This document shows, in pieces, positions 1-10,866 of a DNA stretch of 64,000 nucleotides. The stretch comes from Torreya grandis. Taxonomy: Eukaryota > Streptophyta > Pinopsida > Cupressales > Taxaceae. A program made the translations under genes and the position numbers. The notes under the pieces are model-generated. The model had not been told where the DNA came from. It worked only from the letters and a program-made list of their open reading frames with translations, and ran no database searches. Positions within the stretch are counted from its first letter, which is position 1. Every line of letters begins with the position of its first letter. The stretch is taken from assembly GCA_037957365.1 (NCBI GenBank), contig JARHVA010000021.1, forward strand, positions 6,938,501 through 7,002,500. The letters are read 5' to 3'.

Positions 1-877
1 CCTGATGAAGAAGATCTCATTATTCGTCTCCATTACCTTCTTAGAAATCGGTATCAAATATAATTTATACATACAGTGATTATCATGATCATCATCGCAC
101 TGATTACTATTATTATTGATTGAGATGGTGGATATACATTAATGAAGTATTGTTATGCCTGTGCAGGTGGTCATTGATAGCAGGGCGATTGCCAGGAAGA
201 ACAGATAATGAAATAAAGAACTACTGGAACATTCGTCTTAGTAAGAAGATGAGAATGGCAGGCATCGATCCCCACATTCACAAACCTCTTGTTCCACACC
301 ATTATAATAATATTAATTCTACTGTCCATGATATGTAAGCTGCACATTTGCATCAAAACATCAATTAAGAAATCATAACTGATAGTCCATCCACCAAGGC
401 AGTTAATGCAGGCAGGGAGCATTACCATCATCCAGTTGCAATGCTGAGAGAATTAGTGCAATTCAGGTTGCAACGGTAATTCATCTCCCAGTAGCAACTA
501 GGTACATATCATTTCCGCCTGATCCTTATGACAACGACACCAGTGCTACCATGGGCTATATTTTTGAGGAACCAACTGCTGTAAATCATAATCTGAAGGA
601 GGACTCATCATTTTCGAAAACTTCTAGTGCAGGTCTTAAGGAGAGCTCCTTCAAAACTGCGGGTGATGAATACCACCATGATATAATTAATTCGATGCAG
701 CAATGCTACAATGATAGTGAAGAATATAACGGTTTTAATAGTGTGGAGCTACAGAATGTTTTTCAAGAATACTCAGGACTGTTAGAACGTGATCGCTGCC
801 ATGATTTTGCGAGTAGAAAAGTGCAATTGGGTGATTGTGCAGTTCGAGGACAGGGTGACGACGTATTGGAAGGGTAG
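1..877 (+). CDS. R2R3-MYB transcription factor, 3' part (exons 1..50, 167..334, 412..877)
   Basis: The gene enters from the left edge in the middle of the R3 MYB repeat. Exon 1..50 reads [17 protein letters not shown]. Exon 167..334 continues [21 protein letters not shown], the R3 recognition helix, then [17 protein letters not shown]. The residues fit the bHLH-interaction signature [DE]Lx2[RK]x3Lx6Lx3R, known from flavonoid, anthocyanin, proanthocyanidin and epidermal MYBs that work with bHLH and WD40 partners; the GIDPxxHKP stretch recalls subgroup-4-like proteins. The split inside the NRW triplet is the standard second intron of R2R3-MYB genes. Read straight through, the frame stops at 336-338. 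Removing a GTAAGC..TGCAG intron (335..411) joins it in frame to a further 155 codons rich in Ser, Asp and Glu, ending at TAG 875-877, typical of a MYB C-terminus. R2 and the promoter lie outside the window. The family is certain; the target pathway and the third exon are inference. Confidence 0.85.
51..166 (+). other. MYB intron in R3 (GT..AG)
   Basis: This 116-bp intron has donor GTATCA and acceptor TGTGCAG. It separates the CG and G of the arginine codon before the first R3 exon-2 tryptophan, the conserved position of the second R2R3-MYB intron. A CTGAT branch-point-like motif lies upstream of the acceptor. Confidence 0.85.
335..411 (+). other. predicted third MYB intron
   Basis: This is a 77-bp candidate intron with a near-consensus donor (GTAAGC), a CTGAT branch-point-like motif at about 378-383 and the acceptor AATGCAG. 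Removing it changes the frame from the R3 exon to the long open frame ending at 877 and avoids the stop at 336-338. The nearer AG at 401-402 would give an immediate stop. No transcript evidence is available. Confidence 0.6.
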
Positions 878-3800
878 TAACATTCAGAATTTTTTAAATT
901 GGTTTCAAACGATGTTGGTTTGGGAATGTGGAAAAGCAATTAGACTGAAAAAGCTTAAAAGAAGAATCTCTATAAAAAAATGTAGATTAGATTTGTTTTT
1001 CTGTTTTCCCAAAATAGGATAATAAGTTTGAGCTATTATTTGGACTAACAAATGTAGTATCCGAATGATAGGAAATCAAAATTGTTGTTTTAATGTTTTG
1101 AATAACTTTGTAGTGATTAGGGTTCATTTTGTTAAAGATTAAGGTAAAGTAAGAAGATTGGTCTAAATGAATCATGGACTCAATTAAACAAGTGATTTGA
1201 TGTCTGTAAGCGATGATTATTTATGCATCTGATATTTTAATTAGTAATATATATCTTTATAAGTTTCTTAGTTGTATTAGAGTGTGATTTCTTTCTACCA
1301 CTTTTTTTTTATTCAAGTATATTATTTGTTTAATTTTGTTGAATAAATTCTACTAGATACTTACAATTTCAAAAATAAAATAAAAATCATTTTATTCACA
1401 TTAATTATAATTTTGAGATGGCAAGGCTTGTAAATAGCCTTATAATAATAAGGTTATTTCTATCCAGATTGCAAATAATTTCAGATAAGGAGACTGGTAA
1501 ATCTCTAATTGATAACAATGATAGAACCATGTTATGATATGGTAGAGATTGTGTTGAGGAATACAATGAGCCATACAAAAAATTGACAACCAATGAAAAA
1601 AGTAAAGGGTTGAATAAATTTAGTGTTTGTCATGTGTAAAAAAATATTAATTGTATTTGTATTATAGTACAATTTTTGAATTTTAATTTATATCAATTAC
1701 ATAATTGTGCTACACATTATTAGTTTATAAAATGTTTTTTTTTTTTTTTTTAATTATAATTATTTGATAATATGATTAATTTTTAAATATATAATAATAA
1801 AAAAATTGATATAAAAATATATATGAAAATTTTATAATTATAAAGAAAAACAAAAAAACAACTTTATTTAATTATAAAAAACCAAATTTCAAAAATAAAA
1901 ATTTCTTTAAAAACTTTAATTATTTAATAATATAATTATTTTTTAAATGTATAAACAATTATTTATTGAACCAACTACATTCATATTACTAAATAACAAA
2001 TGTAAGAACAAGTTAATACAAAGAACTGTTCGTATCATTTTTTTCTTGGTGATAATTTGATTAAAACCAAAAAAAAAATCATAAAAAAATGCTTTCTTTA
2101 TAATATTTTTTATAACTTGCAATCAACATTTTCTTTGACGTAGCTATATTTCCATACATACCATGAAGCTTTTTTTACTGCAAACAAAATCAATGTATAA
2201 AAACAAAAATTAATCTGGTCAAGATATCTATCTGGAACCTTGTTTTTGTTCTTACGAATACAGTTAAACACCATGAATGTCATTTTTACATTACAAAATC
2301 TAGATAAGGTGTAAAGCGTTTTAAAATCCAACTATAACTGAAATGATTTCAAAAAATCTTAACTATATTTATGTAATAAACTAAAAAAAATTGTACCCTG
2401 CACTGGGTTTGTTAATATATAATATTTAATCAATATCATTGTTCATCCTATTTTTTAAGACTTTTAAGTCAATGGAAGGTGCAATAAGTTGAAGTATTGT
2501 ATATTTTAATAATAAGTTCTAATGTTTATGATTTGCACTTTATTCACGTTGTCAATGCATGGCAGTGTGTTTGGATCTGTACAAAGTATTTGATATATCT
2601 TCTTGTTCGGGCATATGTTCGAGGTCTTTGTAAGAAAGAGAAAGTGTAATAGGTTGAAGCAATGTGTATTCTAAACATACATAGTAATTTAGATAATTGG
2701 ACATGCATTTTCATTATTAATATTTGGCAATATATATGAAAGTGGGAATATGGTGCTTTTCTTCAATGATGTCATAACAAAAATATTATTAAAAATAAAT
2801 CTGTTTAAATAAATTTGTATATTTTAACTTTTGTAATGAAGTTTTATTATTATTTATTTTTTTATAATGATTTTCTAAAAATTCATCTTTCATGAATAGG
2901 AATAGTCAAATTTAATTTGTTTATTAGTTTGTTATTCTATTATTAAGAAATAAAAGAAATTAATATCAACATTTTAATGAGTTATTAAAAATTTATTTCT
3001 AAATAAATAAAATTAGAAAGGATAAGTATTGGTTATCATTTTTTTGTATGGCTCATTGATTTGTCAAAACAAAGACCATCATAAACTTTTGTGAAAATTT
3101 TCACCATTATGACAGTCAATGAAATGTATCATGCAAAATTTTTATATATTCATGAAAATGATAGAGTTATTATGAAAGTATACAACCTCAATTATTATAA
3201 TGTAAAATTTTATTAATATTATTTTTTATTATAAATATTAATATAGGATTGGAGGGGCCACATTTAATTTGGAACATAAGTAGGGTTTCTAATCCTTCTA
3301 TATTCACTATGCCATTTCATTAATTATATGCCATCTGGGTTATGATGTAATAGTAAAGAATATATATTCATAGTGAAGTGTCCCATGTTCAAATCCCTTC
3401 AACAATTAAAATTAATATAATACTTATTGAACAAATTGAGTTTAATCTATGCTACTATTTATATTGATTGTTGAAGAAAATTTGAATATATTAAAGATGA
3501 TGGATGATTGTGTAATATTAGCTTGATGAAATATAGAATTATATAGTAGAGAACATGTTGGTTGGATGAATAAAAATATATAACAAAGTGCCCAATCAAA
3601 GTACGAAAAATATTTTCCTATGAGTTCACTCTATCTAAGTAAAAGGGAGCAATGTTCTTGCATGCCCATGTATCATGGCTAAGGTAAATTATGCATAGTC
3701 CCATTGCCATTTATGTAAAGGCAAGAGTTCCTTATCCATTTTAGTATTCATATGAGGAACATGTCTTTGTTTAAGGTACAATATTATTAGCCATTAAAAT

Positions 3801-3899
3801 CTTGTTTTAAATGTGATGTATTGAAATAAATTAATAGAAATGTTGATCTATTTGTTGCATATAGGTACTAGATTCAACATGTTCAATATGAAAAAAATA
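878..3899. other. AT-rich intergenic spacer
   Basis: This holds the 3' flank of the MYB gene followed by very AT-rich sequence, including a long T run around 1735-1751. No conserved protein is recognisable on either strand. A weak direct duplication, built around 'aataagttgaag'/'aataggttgaag' blocks, occurs at about 2475-2520 and 2640-2690. Confidence 0.6.
3336..3397 (+). repeat. possible tRNA-derived SINE head (Pol III boxes)
   Basis: GTTCAAATCCC at 3387-3397 is a good match to the Pol III B box. A loose A-box-like TGATGTAATAG lies about 45 bases upstream. The spacing suits a tRNA-like promoter, but no 3' tail or target duplication could be defined. Confidence 0.25.
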
Positions 3900-4405
3900 A
3901 AACCTTACAAGTATTAGGAAACCACACACTCTACAACAATAGATAAATAATAGAATACAACAACAAAGATAATTAAATAGATAAAATATTGAACAAGCAT
4001 AAGATAAAACATAGGATTTACGTGGTAAAACCTTAGCAAGCTAAGGAAACATCCACAGTGTAAGATATAAAGTTTTATTAATTCAAATATGAGTAGATTA
4101 CATGAAAAATCATTGTGTTGATTACATACAAACTCGATAAAGATAGACGTGCCTAATTGGAAAAGTACCATTATGATTCCTCCTCCTAAAAATAGAGTAG
4201 AAAAATTATAATAGGGCTTTCTTTCAAAAAATAGAATCCGATGGTATTTGACTTCCTAGAGATAGGGGTTTGACTCTTTATTTTTTTGTTTAAGAGGCAC
4301 TATGACAATAGTGGGTGGGTGTATCCCTCCACACCCCTATCAAGGAGTGCGTTATAAACCAAACCACAAAAGAATACAAAATTTAACTTTGTTGTCACAT
4401 ATCTA
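3900..4405 (-). repeat. possible 3' LTR of the decayed copia element
   Basis: This stretch lies directly downstream, in minus-strand sense, of the copia RNase H remnant. At 4406-4422 the minus strand reads CAAGGTGGAAATT, like the polypurine tract that precedes a copia 3' LTR. The motif GGATTTACGTGGTAAAACC at about 4014 is of a kind seen in copia LTRs. There is no second LTR to compare with, so the boundaries are guesses. Confidence 0.3.
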
Positions 4406-5300
4406 AAAATTTCCACCTTGACAACAATTTCTACCTAATATCTTGCCAACCAACTCATCACCTTTTTGACAAGCCAAGAAAAACCAAACACCATTTTATC
4501 TACTCTAACAAAATAGGATTTATCAACATATCAACACTATTTTACTATGTGTGAACCTTTTCAAGTGTTGCTTTTCTTTCATTAATTACATGTCTAACAA
4601 GATGGTACTTTACCATAATATGCTTTGTCCTATTATGATAAGCTAGATTCTTCGGCAATTAAATTGCACTATGACTATCATATAATACCTTCATTTTATA
4701 TTGTTTTCTTCCAAACTCACCCAATAGGCCCTTTATCCAAATTGCCTCCTGACAAGCATGATAGGCAGCCACATATTCTATCTCGGTAGTTGATGCAGCA
4801 ATAATATTTTGAAGCTTTGATATCCAACTAATATGTTCACCTGCAAACGTAAAATTGTAACTAGATGTTGATCTTATTTTGTTTAGGTCTCCTACAAAAT
4901 AAAAATGAACATATCCATAAATAGAATCACTAGATCTATTGTATGTGATTCAATAGTCACTTATGCCTTACAAGTAGTGAAACACCACTTCACTGATGCC
5001 CAATGTTCTTTACCTATATTTTCCATATATCTATTGAAAAATCCAACTGCATGTGAAATGTCCAACCCTGTACATACCATAGCATACATAAAACTTCCTG
5101 CTACACTAGCATATGGTACATGAGACATATAATGTTTTTATTCATCACTACTAGGACATAAACTTGATGAAAGCTTGAAATGGAAAGCAAAAAGGATACT
5201 AATTGGTTTCACATACTTTATACTAAATATGGTTAGTATATTTTCCAAATACCTTTAATGTGATAACTATAGATATCCAATTCATATCACTATTTTGTTG
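4406..5300 (-). mobile_element. Ty1/copia polyprotein remnant (RT C-terminus and RNase H)
   Basis: Minus-strand translation gives, in order: a degraded reverse-transcriptase end (YLENILTIFSIKYVKPIS), the linker SHVPYASVAGSFMYAMVC, TGLDISHAVGFFNRYM, the 'GKEHWASVKW' segment, then WISKLQNIIAASTTEIEYVAAYHACQEAIW and the RTKHIMVKYHLVRHV tail of copia RNase H. The reading frame is broken by several stops and shifts, so it is dead. Integrase, gag and the RT catalytic core are absent: similarity fades near 5300, where unrelated sequence begins. The family assignment is firm because the order and spacing of these motifs is characteristic of copia pol. Confidence 0.85.
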
Positions 5301-6744
5301 AAATTGTCAATCTAAATGATATTCTATGACAATGCACAATCTAGACCAAATCACTAAAACACTTTAAATTATTTGAACTTGTCACATATAGGTGTCGATT
5401 TGTGATAATATATCCTTGAATGAGGAAATACATTTTTTGTGATTATTATCTTTTCTTAAATCATTTTGAGTCAAATTTAGACCACACAAAATGACATCTT
5501 GGACCACTAAATTCTTCTAATTTGATAGCACACATCACGTGCATGTGTTATTTTGTATCCATAATATCCTAATTGGGGTATTTTCTTGTACACAACTAAA
5601 ACCTTCTTTTAATTATACTCTAGTCAAATTATGACTCAGTAAAATGATATTTCCTACCCCATTGATTAAACGTGTAATAGATTTTGAAAGAATTACAAAA
5701 AATCAATCAAAGCACTTAAGTAAATTAAACCAAATCAAGAGCTTAAGTAAAAATTCCATAAAAGTTGTTGAATATCTAATTATTAGAAATTCATCATTCA
5801 ATTATGCATCATCCCATGACATCATCAATGGGGTGGCATCCATAAACCATTAATGGGATAAATATTAGAATTAATCCCTCCCATGCCTCATCAATGCCTC
5901 ATTCTTCTAAATATTAATGACATTATTTATTTCTTATCTCTCTAAAATTGAATCAGTCCATGACCACACATCTTGATCTCAAAGTGGATAGTCATGGCTA
6001 ATCCTGAACATTTTCAGAAAGCTATAAATAAGAGGGACAAGACCACCTTTTTTAAGCTTCAATTATACAAAATTAATATGAGTAAATTTCTATATACAAT
6101 CTTTACTTATTCACATCAAATTGAAAAATCTTGTGAGCCAAAGCCATTGGTTCACTAGGAGATGATGGAGGCTCATACTACTCTTCATTGGCAAAGACTT
6201 GGAGCATCAAATCCATGGAAAAGCATGTTTGTTGACCTCTTATGAGGGAAAATATCTACTTGAAAGGTTTTATTGTATTCATTTCTTAATTAGCGCTTTA
6301 AAGTCATTAGAAATGCCCCTTAAGGGAGTAAGCTTGATAAGTTAGGTATTTATGCTTATTTTGGAGATTTATTAACTAACACATGATCTAACCTTATCTC
6401 ATAATCCTATTCTACATTTTGGCATGTCCAATGGGACCATACATCTCACACATCTCTTGATCCTTCTAATTTTGCATTCAAACCCTCTTTTGAGGCTATT
6501 TTGCACTTATTTTCTCTCATTTTACATTTTTATGATGTCTGGACTAATCGATGAATTTGACCTGTAAAATAGTGAAATTGGCCTAACATAAACAAGAATG
6601 CCCTGTGGAATGGCATAATCAACCTATGCAATAGTGAAATCGATCACATGAATGGAAAAATCAATTTTTCTATTTTTTGTCTCTGTCCATATGTTTTATA
6701 GAGAATGACAAAATCAACCTGGAGATTGGTAAGTTCAACCTTAT
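5301..6744. other. spacer without recognisable genes
   Basis: AT-rich sequence in which the short open frames show no family resemblance. A pyrimidine-rich block at about 6470-6540 resembles 9405-9475 inside the neighbouring LTR element, which may mean this flank is also transposon-derived. Confidence 0.5.
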
Positions 6745-7186
6745 TGGTTTAGAATATTTATTATTCCATTTATTTATTAAATGGATAATCCCTACACATG
6801 TAGCTTTAGATTGCTTAGGTGATTATTTAGTCTACTGTAGTTAGTTGCCTCTTATCTTAGCTGAGTGGTTGTTACACATTTGTTATTCAATGGTCTACTC
6901 TCATTAGTTCCATGATTCTAGGTAGAAGTTGCATGTTCTTTTTTATATATAAGGCACCTATTGTAAATTTATTAATCAATCCAGATTTATGTGGAGTATT
7001 TATTGTTTTTCTCTGATGATTTTTCAATATTCTTTCATCGGTGGTTTCAATTACTTTCAATTGTGTGATATGTGATTGCTTGACTCACATGATCACTTCA
7101 CCATGGTCATTCGTTGATTCTTGACTTGCATGATCACTTCACCATGGCCATTTGTTAATCCTTTGATCCTAGATGCAACTATTTCA
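6745..7186 (+). repeat. 5' LTR
   Basis: It matches 10426-10866 over most of its length, including the block TTATTCCATTTATTTATTAA near the start and 'CACTTCACCATGGCCATT' near the end. A TATATATAAGG box (about 6944-6953) lies mid-LTR. It ends ..TTTCA just before the primer-binding site. Confidence 0.75.
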
Positions 7187-7200
7187 TGGTATCAAAGTGC
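7187..7200 (+). other. primer-binding site, initiator-Met type
   Basis: TGGTATCAAAGTGC starts directly after the 5' LTR. The first eight bases agree with the standard tRNA-iMet primer site TGGTATCAGAGC, and the rest is slightly diverged. Confidence 0.7.
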
Positions 7201-10200
7201 CAATCCATGTTTAAAGATTGTTTGGTTTGTTGTTAGTTTTGTTTAAAATTTGAGAGTTTATTTTGTCAAATAGATTTTGCTCCATCCTTCTGGGTCAACA
7301 TTCACTTCGATGTAATGTTTAATATTTTTCAAATTTGGTTCTATGTGGTCGCATTATGTATTAGCATGTAAATTTATGAGAAGGGATTCCACTACTCTTG
7401 GTAACCAAAAGACACTAGTGGATTTTTTTGTTTACCGGTTTTAGGGTATTTCTGCACTATGAAGGAAGCATGCATTTTTATATACAGTCCTTGATCTCCA
7501 TAGATAAATCAATGGCCTGGTTGGGGTGATTTCTACCCATTCAATACTTTCACACCTCATTATCATGTTCATCTTTTTCTAGACCATAATCACAGGTTTT
7601 GAAGGTGATAACAGAAAAAGCTTTGGAAGCATTTGCGTGATGTTAATTATTGTCAAGTGTGCTACCATATTTTCTCTTAATAGACCATGAATATGTAGAT
7701 TTTTAATGATTCTCATCACCTGAGAACATATAATATGTTGTAAGAGCTGCTTGTTGAACATGAAACTAGTCAAGCTCTGAATCTTCTAGAGGAGGCCATC
7801 AAATGTTAGCCATTGCTTGACTAATTGATAGGTTGTTTTTTCATTACACTTTGACACTGATATTATGTAATTATTCAACCATAATTGTATTCTATTTATT
7901 CTATTTGGTTATGATATTCATGATGGAGACACTATTTAAAGTTATTTGTACTAGTTATTGTTTACTCGGTGGTGCAGGTCCCTTTGCCAATGACACCAAA
8001 TTCAAATCATCCTAAAGTAGATTTTGTATCATTGTTATTATTAATGAGTGTTGGTGGTGGGATTTGAAACCTCAGCCTATTATTTGCATTTACAGTTGGA
8101 GGAAAAATTGTGAATGGGAATGTGAATCAGACTATCCAATAAAAGAATCACTCATTTCACTTTCATTCTCCCTAGCCTTGGAATGAACACCTCCCTCCTT
8201 ACAACGATGGTCACCCTAATTTACAGACCTGTGACCTCCCATTGCGTCATTGTACAAATCAAACATAGTGTTTTCTGTTTCAGATGGCATAGATCTATAG
8301 ACCTCTTCTCCATAGTACTACCCACGTCTCCTCTTTTCAAAGTCATAAAGATGTAAACCTAAACTTTTGTTTCTCTAATAGCTATATATTTATTAAATGA
8401 GCCCTAAAACAATTAAAGCCACTTTTAATTTAAATTGAAATAAATTTCTTTTTGTTCATTAGGATTTTATTTTAATCATCGATGTAATAACTTCTTAAAA
8501 TGATGTTATTTTTTGTTTTACAATGTATATACTTGGGTGTATAGGGACACATTTTTTGTATTTAGTTGTTTTAAGAAGGTCCATAATTCCATGTCAATTT
8601 CAGTGAGTGGATAGAAGCCTATTTTACCCCTTGTTTATTTATACATTTAATTTTTTATGTAAATTTAATTAAATAGGCTATTAATGATGGGAAATGTATT
8701 TTTCTATAAATTTTGACTAGTAAGTCAGAATTGAGTGTCATTTTTTTTTAAATTGCATATTTTTCTACGCTTTTTCCATTGGTATACATTTTTTTTTCAA
8801 ATTCACTAAAGTTATAAAGTGTGGGTTGCCTATGCTTTGGGACCTACTAGTTTATGCATTGTATTTCATGCACCTATTTCTCACATATGGATGGATTTTT
8901 GGTTGTCTGACATCCCCATTTTGAGTGTGTATTATCCCTTATCACTCCAACATTGATTTCTCACTTGGATGCATTCTTAGTTGTGACTAACATCTCATTT
9001 ATGAATGTGCTTCAGGGGTTTATTGTACTATGAAGTATTGCACTTCTTTAGTGTCTTCTCATAGTCATGATGACTCTATATGAGAGACTCTAGAGGAGGA
9101 GATTGAGTCTACACCAATGGTTCTTCTCAAAAAGGCAAATTATGTTTCATTTCATGCTTACGTGGAACACTTACTCACACACAAGAATCATCTTCCATTA
9201 TTATATGGATAGATTTTTGCACCCATTCATTATTTGGTTCAATAAGTGGGCAAATACATGTGACAAGGTTTTTTCCACCCTGTTACTACATGTTTCTATG
9301 GATCTTCATTTTCATGTGGAATATATAGAGCATCCCTACATTGTTTAGAACATCCTATAGTCTCTTTTTGAAGATCCTACTATGACCTACATCACTCCTC
9401 CTCCTCTTAATATCTCTTTTGAGACTATTGTACTTTTTCCTCCTATTTTAATTTTTTGTGATGACACATACATGGTGAACAGTGTTCTTTCTTCTATCGA
9501 GACTCCACTAAAGGATTTGATTCTGTGAGACATTCATTATCTTATTACATATTTTACATCTTTTCCTGTGAAAATTGTTGCTTTCCAAAGCCTCCATAAA
9601 ATTTACTAATTTTAGTGAGAGTATACACATTAAGAGTATCAATGACTCATATGTTTATGTGGACATTCATCATACCAATTTGAGTGCTTTATTTGTAGAC
9701 CAGTCTTGAGTTTCAACAGTTGTTTAGCCTTACTCTCATATTTTCATGAACATTTCTTTTGTGAATTTTCATGCCACTCTTCTTCTTTAGGTGTAATGAG
9801 GGTACTTATAAACCCTCATGTTATCTCCCCTTCATTATATGCTTCATTATTGTCATTTTATGTAGTTAGGCTTGTGATTCCTAATTAGACTTTTGCATAT
9901 TTGAGCACTAGCAAGGAGACTTTTGAGCATTTTCCAGAGATGTACATCATGATTCCTATCTATATTCCACTTGAATAGGAATTCAACAACTTGATAGCTT
10001 GAGGTTTGTTTCTTCTAAAAGGAAGAGAAAACATTTCTTATAAATGGATCTACTACAACATTTACCATGCAACTTTTTGCACTTACCTTCTCTCTTCTCT
10101 TTATGGAGGAACACATCCTTCATATTTTGTAGGATACTGAGATCATTGCTATATACTTGGTTACATCAAGGCTCATTATCAGTACCCAATTTTATATCCC

Positions 10201-10425
10201 ACCTAAGTTATGCTTAAGCAGGGGTGGGGGGGTGTTGGAGTGGGGATTTCTATTCCTACCTTCTCTTCTTTGTCTTTATTTTTAAGGGTGTTTTTTTTCT
10301 AGTGGGTTTTCTCCTTTTACTCCAATTTTTGAGAGTTACATTATATATGGGTACCTCATCAGAGCTTGTTGTTGGAACCTATTTTTTTCTTTTCTGCCCA
10401 TCTAATATATGATTAAAGTGGGTTT

Positions 10426-10866
10426 TGATGTAGAATATTTATTATTCCATTTATTTATTAAATGGATAATCTCTACACATGTAGCTTCAACTTGCATAGG
10501 TGATTCTTTAGTCTATGGTAGTTAGTTGCCACTTGTCTTAGCTACGTGGTTGTTACATATTTGTTCTCCACTAGTCTATTATTAGTTAACTCCATGATTT
10601 TAGGTGGAAGTTAAATTTTCTTTCTCGTATCTAAGACACCTATTATAAATCTATTAATAAATCCATATTTATGTGGATTATTTATTATTTTTCTCTAATG
10701 CTTTTGTAATATTATTTCATCAGTGGTTTCAATTGCTTTTATCTATGTGATGTGTGTTTTCTTGACTCGCATTATCACATCACCATTACCATTCATTGAT
10801 GCTTGAATTGCATGATCACTTCACCATGGCCATTCATTGATCTGTTAATCTTGTTTTAATCTCTTT
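10426..10866 (+). repeat. 3' LTR
   Basis: Second copy of the LTR, starting TGATGTAGAATATTT. The TATA region is eroded (CGTATCTAAG). The right end merges with another repeat (CTTTCAAACATGTGGAATG), so the exact border is uncertain. Confidence 0.7.

Larger units (their letters stand above)
6745..10866 (+). mobile_element. LTR retrotransposon without coding capacity
   Basis: Two direct repeats of about 440 bp (6745-7186 and 10426-10866) bound a 3.2-kb interior. The left one is followed at once by TGGTATCAAAG, close to the initiator-Met primer-binding site TGGTATCAGAGC, which fixes the plus orientation. The interior (7201-10425) holds only short open frames and no gag, protease, RT or integrase motif. 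It is therefore a non-autonomous or long-decayed element. A G-rich run (AGGGGTGGGGGGG) lies at about 10220-10232, roughly 190 bases before the 3' LTR, not adjacent to it. Element ends are approximate and no target duplication is visible. Confidence 0.75.

Noticed and set aside
120..166. An upstream ATG at 120 as the start of a small MYB protein
   Set aside because: These bases are the end of the R3 intron; the real exon begins at 167 after TGTGCAG and continues from 1..50.
10220..10240. G-rich run followed by TGTTGG as the true 3' LTR boundary
   Set aside because: The sequence after it (10233-10425) has no counterpart before 6745, so the LTR repeat starts at 10426.
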